Shown piece by piece: positions 56,750 to 64,000 of a stretch of DNA of 64,000 bases (its first letter is position 1; each line of letters begins with the position of its first letter). The position numbers and the translations under genes are program-made. Origin of the DNA: Sambucus nigra (lineage: Eukaryota; Streptophyta; Magnoliopsida; Dipsacales; Adoxaceae); NCBI GenBank assembly GCA_949130495.1, contig OX422221.1, positions 155,551,241 through 155,615,240 of the forward strand, in the 5' to 3' direction. The notes beneath the pieces were generated by a model. It worked only from the letters and a program-made list of their open reading frames with translations. It had not been told where the DNA came from and searched no databases.

Positions 56750-58435
56750 ACAAAAAATTGGAACCACGATGTGTATGGTAACATTTTAAAAAATAAAAGA
56801 AATATTCTTAATTTCCTCAAAGATATACAAATTGGTCAATAAAATAAGTTTTCTCATAACATGGATATTTTTTTAAAACCTACTTAGGGCCGAATATAAT
56901 GGCATTCTTGGATAAGAAGAATTATTTTGGAATAAAAAATCGAGAATCCATTGGTTGGTGGAGGGGGAGAAAAACACTAAGTTCTTTCATACATCCACCG
57001 TTATTATTATTAGAAGAACAAGAAATAAAATTGATAGACTCTATATCGATGAATATTGGATTGATGGGCCTAATATCATAGGTAATCATATAAATGATTA
57101 TTTCTTAAAACCGTTCTCGGCCATTGATCATTCAGAGTTAGAGAATAATTTTGACCCTAGCATTTTACTTAATATTAGTAGGGGTGTGAAATAGTGTATG
57201 GATTTTGATGTGACCATTTGTGAGATCAAAATATCCCTCTTCAAACTGAATTCCCTCAAAAACCCCGGACTAAATGGAATCCAACCCATGTTTTACCAAA
57301 AATATTAGGATACCACCGTATAGTGCTTATGGGAGATTGTTTGTTTTGATGAAATCCAAATACCAAATAATATGAAAAATAGCCATATCACCCTCATTCC
57401 TAAGATTCATAAACCAAAAGATATTAATAAGTTTTAACCTATCACCCTATATAATGTTACTTACGAAATTCTTTCTAAAGTGATCGTTAATAGAATTAGA
57501 CCTACCCTTATGAAAATCATCGTCCCTTACTAATACAACATCCATTTGGGTAGGAAGAACATGGAAAACATTATTACCACTCAGGAAATTCCCCACACTC
57601 TCCGGAATAAAAAAAAAGGAAAAAAGGTGGTATGATCTTTAAAATTAATTTAGAGAAAGCCTACGATAAAGAGATTTAGGAGTTTATTTGTAAGGTCCTA
57701 CATATCTTTGATTTTAGCACTAGAAGGATTAATCTCATCATGAGCTACGTGACCTCCACCTCTACCTCCACCCTTTAGAATGGGAACCCCTTCCACCCTT
57801 CAAACCATTTGCGGGCTTACGTCAGGGAGACCCCCTTTCCCCTTAACACTTCTTTTAACGTATGTAGTACCTATTGTGTAGAATTACCAGGAATGTCAAC
57901 ATGAAGGAATAGTTTGGGCTAAGATCATCCCCTAGAGTCCCCCTTATATCCCCTATTTTCTTTTCTTAGGACTTTATTCTTTTCATTGAGGCCTCCACCT
58001 CTCCCTTCTACACGGTCAGTCTTAAAGAATTTTATAGTGTATCTGGCCAAACCATTAACTTTGTCAATTCCATGTTTATATCTACACAAATATTCCGAAA
58101 ATAGAGGCTATGACCTTGGACACATCTGTGGAATGGGAATTACTTCTAAGCTTGGAAATTTTATTCGCACACCACTCATACATGGTCATGTTAGTAAATA
58201 CATTTCCAATGGTGTCATTAATAAAATGAAGAAAACACTTGTTGGTTGGAAGGTGAACTTACTCTCAACTTCGGGTAGAGTTACTCTCATCCAATTGACC
58301 ACTTCTTCCATCTCCACCTATAACATTCAAACCATCCCCCTCCATGTGAGCGTCTATGAGGATATTGAAAAAATGAACCATAATTTCTCATGGGGTGAAA
58401 ACGATACTCAGAAAAAGGTCCACATGGTGTAGTGG
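56750..58435 (+). pseudogene. LINE reverse transcriptase, broken
   Basis: Begins with NWNHDVYGNILKNKRNILNF (helix before RT; LINE consensus WN..VFGNI), then EKNTKFFHTST and RRTRNKIDRLY, LKNPGLNGIQPMFYQ, HITLIPKIHKPK and LSKVIVNRIRP. The catalytic ADD box, near 57968, lies at a frame change and is not intact. After it come HGHVSKYISNGVINKMKKTLVGWK and LSTSGRVTLI, the thumb region (LINE: W....LS..GR..LI). Frames change at least five times and there are many stops. Confidence 0.85.
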
Positions 58436-58739
58436 GAAATGATTTTTTTCCCCAAAGTTTTGGGGGGATTAGTACTTAGGAAAGCTTCCCCCAACAACAA
58501 GGCCAACATATCGAAGCTCGGTGTAGAATTATGAACGAGAAGGATACTTTGTGGGTCCAAGTCATGAGGAGAAAATTTTAAAAAACACTACTCCTACAAC
58601 TTAGCACAGGAAAAACAAAGCCTCCCACACCTGGAGGAGTTAGAGCTTGTGAGGACAGGACCACATGGACATTTAATAATAATGGTAAATTCATGGTAAG
58701 TTCATGTTACAGGGAGATCGGTCGTATAGACTTGTACAT

Positions 58740-58950
58740 CCCTGACCACAATTATTAGCAATGGATCTGGTCTAAAAAAATTCCTTAAAACATCATAACC
58801 TTCTTGTGGGCTATCCTAAATGGTAAACTCGTCACTAAATGTCTCTTCATGACTAGAGGCATGATTGAGTAGGCGAGGTGCAAGCATTGTGGTCAAATCG
58901 AGGATATAGGACACATTTTGCAATATTGCTAAAAGAACATGGAATTATAT
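58740..58950 (+). pseudogene. LINE zf-RVT domain
   Basis: Reads WSKKIP, FLWAILNGKLVTKCLFMTRGM, CKHCGQIEDIGHILQYC: the Cys-x2-Cys...His-x4-Cys zinc-binding pattern that follows RT in plant LINEs. Stops interrupt it. Confidence 0.8.
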
Positions 58951-59220
58951 CGGCATGATCGATGATGTCCTTAATACTGGATCTAATGACGCTATAGAGT
59001 GCATCATTTATGATGAAATTAATAATTCCACCAACCCCACCTTATTAGTAGCTACCTTTTTTCACTTGTGGATAGCTAGATATCTTTACATTTTTTAGGG
59101 AAAAAACCTTCGCATTTTGTGATTGCTAATCTTAGTGTAAATTATGCTGACGATATTGTAAAGGCATACACTAAATTAGACAAGAACTAAAGGCCTTTAA
59201 TTTAGCCCCCCACTAGTGGG

Positions 59221-59619
59221 TTGTGTCCATGGGACCATTATTACAAAATCAATGTGGATGGTGGCTGGAACATACACACTGAGGCTAGAACCTTCGGTGG
59301 CATAGTGCACGACCACAATGGGACTTGGGTTACCGACTTCCTTCGAAATAATATTGGTGCTAACCCGTTATGTATGGAACTTAAGGCCTTGTTCTTTATA
59401 TCCATCATGGCAAAATATAGATCTTGGAAGAATGTAATCATTGAATCTGACTGTAAAAATGTTGTGGACATGATAAATGAAGGAAATTGGGAGAATCATC
59501 CTCACGCCACCATTATTCTGGACTTAAGGGAGATGAAAAATACACTCTTAGGGAGGCTAATCGATGTGCCGACTGGTGAGAAAAATACATCAAGAACTAG
59601 ACCGAAGTCTTCAGAATAA
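59221..59619 (+). pseudogene. LINE C-terminal RNase H (RVT_3), open but isolated
   Basis: An open frame of 132 codons: YKINVDGGWN (first Asp), FGGIVHDHNGTWV, CMELKALFF (Glu), VIIESDCKNVVDMINEG (Asp). This domain is typical of plant L1-type LINEs. There is no proper start and the upstream ORF2 is dead, so it is a remnant. Confidence 0.85.
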
Positions 59620-61573
59620 TCGAGGAACCTCTGCACCAACTCAAAGCGATTATCAAGGAGGAAAAGCTAAACACTCTGAGGGAAGGGTCCCTAATTATTC
59701 AATTTTTCTTTTTACCCTAGCATGGAGATACTTTATATTGAGTTACTCATTTTGGTATGGTTTCTTTGTTGCACTTGTTGCCTTGCTGTAAACTTGATAT
59801 TTCCATTCTTCTAATTTAATTTCATCTTTCAACAAAAAAAGAATCTATTTCGAATATTCCAAATGGACCATAAGTTCATATAAACATTTTGAAGAGGTCA
59901 TGCGGTAACACTGAAGCAATTAAATGAATATGTTTTGGTTCCCCTGTCATTCACAAAAGGTTTTTTTACTGGTTTCAAAGCTTTATCACTTGCATAGTGC
60001 TTAAACAAGATTACAAATTTGTTTTCACTCTTTAAGTAAGGTTAACATTACATTTGAATATGATTGGTTAAAATATGAAAAATAATTAAAAATTCGAGAG
60101 TCCATTAATGAATCATTCATTTTTCAATGAATCACATTAGATGATCACGTTAACCCTGATTTGGGCATGATCGAAAAATTTGTATTCGGTTAAACACTGA
60201 GAGAAAATGCATTTTGTACTTGTGAAATATACGGAACACCTTGTATTTACAACTGTAAATTGGGTTAAGTGACCTGGGCTTGGGGTTGCTCAGGCTTGGC
60301 ACAAAATATATTACACACACTCAAGCCTGAACTCGGCCTGAACTAATTTTTCTCATCTATGTCCGAACTCAGCTCATAAATATTAGTGGTTGTATTGTTG
60401 ACAAGAAAAGTTTGTTTCTAAAACTTTTCTGCTATTGGAAGTGAGTTGGAATTTATTTCAAATAGTAAATGTTTTATTTTGTGCGATAAAATTCCTCTCC
60501 ATATGGACCTTCAAGTCGAGTTATTCTTAGACGGTGTCTCTATCTAAAATCTCCAGAGTCCATTGAATTTCCCCATTGCCAATACAATCTTGTATTCACT
60601 TTTTTCCATATATCGACTATTCTTCTCAAAATGCCAAATTTAATGATTAAAAAAGAAATGGAATTTTTTGAAACACATTCCCTTAATTGACTAAATGTTA
60701 TATTAATTTCCAAATAGGCCATATTCAAACATTAAATCACGTTAGAGTTTACTTCAACTTCAAAATCTTAGCTAACACAAATTTGATAACAAATGACTAA
60801 TCAATTAACCTATGCACCAAAACACAAAATTAGCGAGAGTTTATTTATTAAAATCCAATTTAATCTCGTTTGAGCTATCACATAGCAGCAACTAGATTAG
60901 TTGATATATTCATAGTTATGTTGGTGTGATACGATAATGAAAATTGATAATATAAATTTAATAATTTTTTTGGCTTTAGTTCGATCTCCTATGAGTTGTT
61001 AGACTTCATCCTGTATGTTATTAAAATGGTAGTAAATTCCATAGCCACCCAAAATCATTCATAACTACTCTTTAACCATCCCTCTTCCTTTTTGCATAGA
61101 TTAACACTTGTCTCATAGTGGTTATAATATAGCCAACAACTAAAAAAATAAAATCACACGATTGACTACAAATAAATCTTAAAAAATAGACTAAATGCTT
61201 AAGATTCCTAAATTTTAATAGGAAAACCCCAACAAGTGAAAACAATTTTGAGTATGCAATGTCATTTTACTAAAAGTGAGAAGATTTATAATATGATTTG
61301 TACAATGGTCAACACAAATCTCATTTATATAACTCACCATGTAATATTATATGTGATATTTTTTTTGAATTTCTAATAATTAATATCGCAATAATTTGTT
61401 TAAAAAATATTAATTATTAAATAATATATCTATATTGAAACAAACTTTGTTTCTCAAAATAATACTAATTATTATTGGGAGTTTTGTGCAAAAACGGGTT
61501 CTTGTCAAATTCTTCTATTTCACATGTACATCCTATTTTTTCCATTTTTATTACAATTAACACACAATACAAG

Positions 61574-61620
61574 TGTGTGTGTGTGCTCTTGTACATACAC
61601 ACACACACACACATGCATGT
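61574..61620. repeat. GT repeat followed by CA repeat (hairpin-forming microsatellite)
   Basis: GTGTGTGTGTG, a short spacer, then ACACACACACACACACAC: an inverted arrangement that could fold into a stem. Confidence 0.85.
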
Positions 61621-61721
61621 ACACATACACTCTTATTTATTTTATATCTTAAATGTGTATTTTTATTACATCTTTTTTAAAAATTATTCGGTGACACGAT
61701 TAACTGAAACTTTGATCGTAG

Positions 61722-61752
61722 TTACACTGCAAAACTTAATTTTGTAGTGTAA
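61722..61752. repeat. Short hairpin
   Basis: TTACACTGCAAAA (61722-61734) and TTTTGTAGTGTAA (61740-61752) pair at 12 of 13 positions around CTTAA. Confidence 0.75.
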
Positions 61753-61879
61753 AATTATTACAATGAGTGTGGAATATAGATTGCAAAATAAATTTTGCAA
61801 AGAAATTTAAAGCTTTTTAATCAAAGCTTGATGCTAGAGTTGCTACACCATGAGGTGGCGCGCTAGTTGTACATATAAA

Positions 61880-62280
61880 TCCCTACTACTTAAAAAGAGG
61901 GGAGTTCCTTTTCGATAGGTAAAGGACTAAACTACCCTCATTAAATATAAAATTCCTTTTATACCCTTTCTCATATCTCCTATTCATGAACAGATACGAA
62001 ACCCAACACATACGAAACCCAAATTCATTCTCATCACACCTCTCTCATATTCATTCACACATACTAATCCACCCAAATTCATTCACACATACCAATCCAG
62101 ACAAATTCATTCTCAAGAGTCGGCTATTTAAAGAATTTTATTTCCAGATTCATTCATCTCTTAAAATGGAAGTTGAAACACCGAGGTCAAATATGCCTCT
62201 ATAAGTTATTTCTATAAATTTCATCCTACAGTTGCTTTGAATCTTATATTTTCTTCATTGATTATTCTTCTGCAAAAAAC
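61880..62280 (+). mobile_element. Possible Helitron 5' end (tentative)
   Basis: TCCCTACTACTTAAAAAGAG after an A, followed by AAAGGACTAAACTACCCTCA, resembles plant Helitron 5' ends. No 3' hairpin with CTRR was found before element G at 63320, so it is truncated, interrupted by G, or a chance match. The end coordinate is nominal. Confidence 0.3.
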
Positions 62281-63319
62281 AAGGTGAATACTCATAAGTC
62301 CATGTATAACTTTTTATAATCTCCTGTTTTAAATGTTATAATAATAATTTCAGAAATATAACTACTAATATAAACTTTTTTTGTATTAGACATTACAAAT
62401 TTCAAACCTCACTTTGTTGTTATTTTTATTCATCGTGTATAATATTTTAGTTGTAATATTGTTTTTCCCAAGTATGAAATGAATGTTGTGTTGTGTTTTA
62501 GTATTCTAAAATGAATTTCAATTTGAATGCAATTATAAACTATTTTTAATTTCAATCAATCGATTGCACATGACATGTTTGATTCAATGTTGACTTTTGG
62601 TTCGAAATTATTTTATTGATTTTAATGTATTATGATGAGAACTCTTACTATATATAGTAGGACAATTGATTATCGAATATGGAAAGTAAAGTTCAGTGCA
62701 CTTGGGATTTTTTTTTAATTGAAGTCATATTTCTAATTTTGCATTGTCTAAAATCTTTAAAACTGAAAAAAAAAACTGGTACAAATTTTATTTGTAATTT
62801 TCAATTGTGTAAAAATTTTCTGGCATATATTATAATTAAAGTTAAGTTTTTTACTAATAATTTACATATTTACCAAATTATGAACTTCATTAAGTGATTC
62901 AAGGATTTTATTCATGTATTCCCCAATGTGAATTTTTTAAAGAGATATAATATACTATTAATTCATATTGGAAACATATATGAACTCAATTGATTATTAT
63001 ATGTAATTGTGTAGGATATTACTGTAATTTGCGCACAAAGAGTGGTATTTTGTTCGGAGATGGAAAGAATTTCCAGTTTGTTTACGAGGTAAATTAAATT
63101 TTATTTTGTCTCACTCTGGAATTATTTTTTTTTTTCAAAATGCACCGATCCCTTAAGATGTATTTGGATGTTGAGATCTATGTAGTATAGTTATCAAAAT
63201 ATGCATCTAAGAAAAAATAAAGTGTAGTTATCAAAGTCTGAAGAAAAATATGCAAACTTTGAAGTTAATTTATGGTATGATACTAACCTTATGTCCACTA
63301 GACGTAAATTAAAACTCTA

Positions 63320-64000
63320 TGTGGCAACCCGAGATCCAAGATAAGGGGTGGCCAGCTCGATACTCAAACGTAACAGGAATCATGGATGGATATCATCCTC
63401 AGCATCAACAATATAAACTGAGTATACAGCAAAACAACCCAATAAATCAGAAAACGGGTTGCCAAAAAGTGTAAAATTTTAAAAATGCAGTTATGAAAAT
63501 TTAATTTAAACAACCCAATCTGATATGCAAGTGGAATTCCACAAAATATATATAATACAACTAAAATTAATGTATACAAATGGACCGAATAAGTTGTCGG
63601 TCCACAACTACATAGAACACCGTACAACCATTTAATATCGTATGTAATACATTCATTAATCAAATACAAAAGTTTGGGCCACACGCCCGAATATAAGACC
63701 CGATCATATCTAGAACACAAAGATGAAAGCTTCTATTACAATATCCTGTAATAACCCGCAAAATCTTGCAGCTCGTCGAAAGCAAAGGAATGGGAACATC
63801 AAAATGGGCGTCCTTGCAGTGGAGCACCTGAGCGAAAACAATCATATAGACAACAAGAAAAGTAAACCGGTCAGGGCCGGGTTCTATATGATCACCAGAT
63901 GAAATAAAAAGCATGATAGAAATGAACAGTTATGCATGAATAATAAGGATGATAAACATACATTACAATTTAACTAAATGATGAAATGAAATGGTATCTA
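63320..64000 (-). repeat. Element G: F-family LTR, partial (continues beyond window)
   Basis: Starts TGTGGCAACCCGAGATCC and follows the F LTR (39056 onwards) along its whole visible length, with more differences than the two F copies show between each other. This is the 3' end of a minus-strand LTR. Whether an element or a solo LTR follows cannot be seen. Confidence 0.88.

Larger units (their letters stand above)
56737..59845 (+). mobile_element. L1-type LINE, 5' part cut off by the CACTA
   Basis: Plus-strand pieces of LINE ORF2 in order: a linker before RT, RT, zf-RVT, RNase H, and a short A tail (about 59833-59840). The linker already starts at 56756, 20 bases from the CACTA end, so the CACTA inserted into LINE coding sequence. 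The endonuclease and ORF1 should lie beyond the other CACTA end, left of the window. Target duplications cannot be checked. Confidence 0.82.
59846..63319. other. Intergenic sequence without recognisable gene
   Basis: A/T-rich, no ORF above about 90 codons and no domain match I can name. Contains GGGCTTGGGG/CAAGCCTGAAC-like motifs in opposite orientation (60278-60345), a GT/CA hairpin, a short hairpin at 61722 and a possible Helitron 5' end at 61880. Confidence 0.6.

Noticed and set aside
57986..58432. Intact host gene of 148 codons
   Set aside because: It is the LINE RT thumb region (YISNGVINKMKKTLVGWK, STSGRVTLI) in line with other LINE pieces.
61740..61749. TTTTGTAGTG as a CACTA 3' terminus
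   Set aside because: It is one arm of a 13-bp hairpin, with no subterminal repeats or transposase near it.
61850..61867. Helitron 3' end (CACCATGAGGTG then GCGCGCTAGT)
   Set aside because: Stem of only 4 bp and no matching 5' end upstream in the right orientation.

Overview
The window is flowering-plant nuclear DNA made almost entirely of nested transposable elements; I found no host gene, rRNA, tRNA or CRISPR array. The plant call rests on Tekay/Del-like Ty3/gypsy chromoviruses with LTRs of about 3 kb, an En/Spm (CACTA) transposon with tnp2 and Transposase_24 proteins, an L1-type LINE with a C-terminal RNase H, a Helitron and a hAT-like element.

The layers can be ordered by who interrupts whom. 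(0) A decayed LINE (+) occupies 56737-59845. (1) A CACTA transposon (-) has its 5' end at 56736, directly against LINE coding sequence, and its 3' end is off the left edge; it survives as 53205-56736 and 24103-27277. (2) Two retroelements sit in the CACTA: B (-, 17347-24102) and D (+, 27278-53199, 5-bp duplication TATTT), and D splits the tnp2 gene. (3) A (+, 1-17346, 5' end off the left edge) sits in the 3' LTR of B. D holds a solo LTR E (31858-37496, GATAG), element F (-, 39056-48568, CGATC) and, in its 3' LTR, a hAT-like element (49374-50856). (4) C (+, 2724-13592, TGTCC) sits in the integrase gene of A, and a Helitron (-, 33495-36693) sits in E. A further F-family LTR, G, starts at 63320 and leaves the window. 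The stretch 59846-63319 has no recognisable gene.

All coding regions are broken except one: element F keeps an open 367-codon gag although its protease site is mutated and its RT and RNase H are missing, and its two LTRs are nearly identical. F looks like a young non-autonomous element that keeps gag.

The most unusual signal lies in the LTRs. Six LTR families with otherwise diverged sequence share one layout: a cluster of short CG-centred palindromes 0.8-1.2 kb from the LTR start, whose sequence differs between groups of families; a conserved block about 480-540 bp before the LTR end; and a conserved GTGATGCTAAGAATGAwCC block about 70-90 bp before the LTR end. The five families whose internal 3' end is visible also have a perfect stem-loop just before the polypurine tract, with compensatory changes in its arms.
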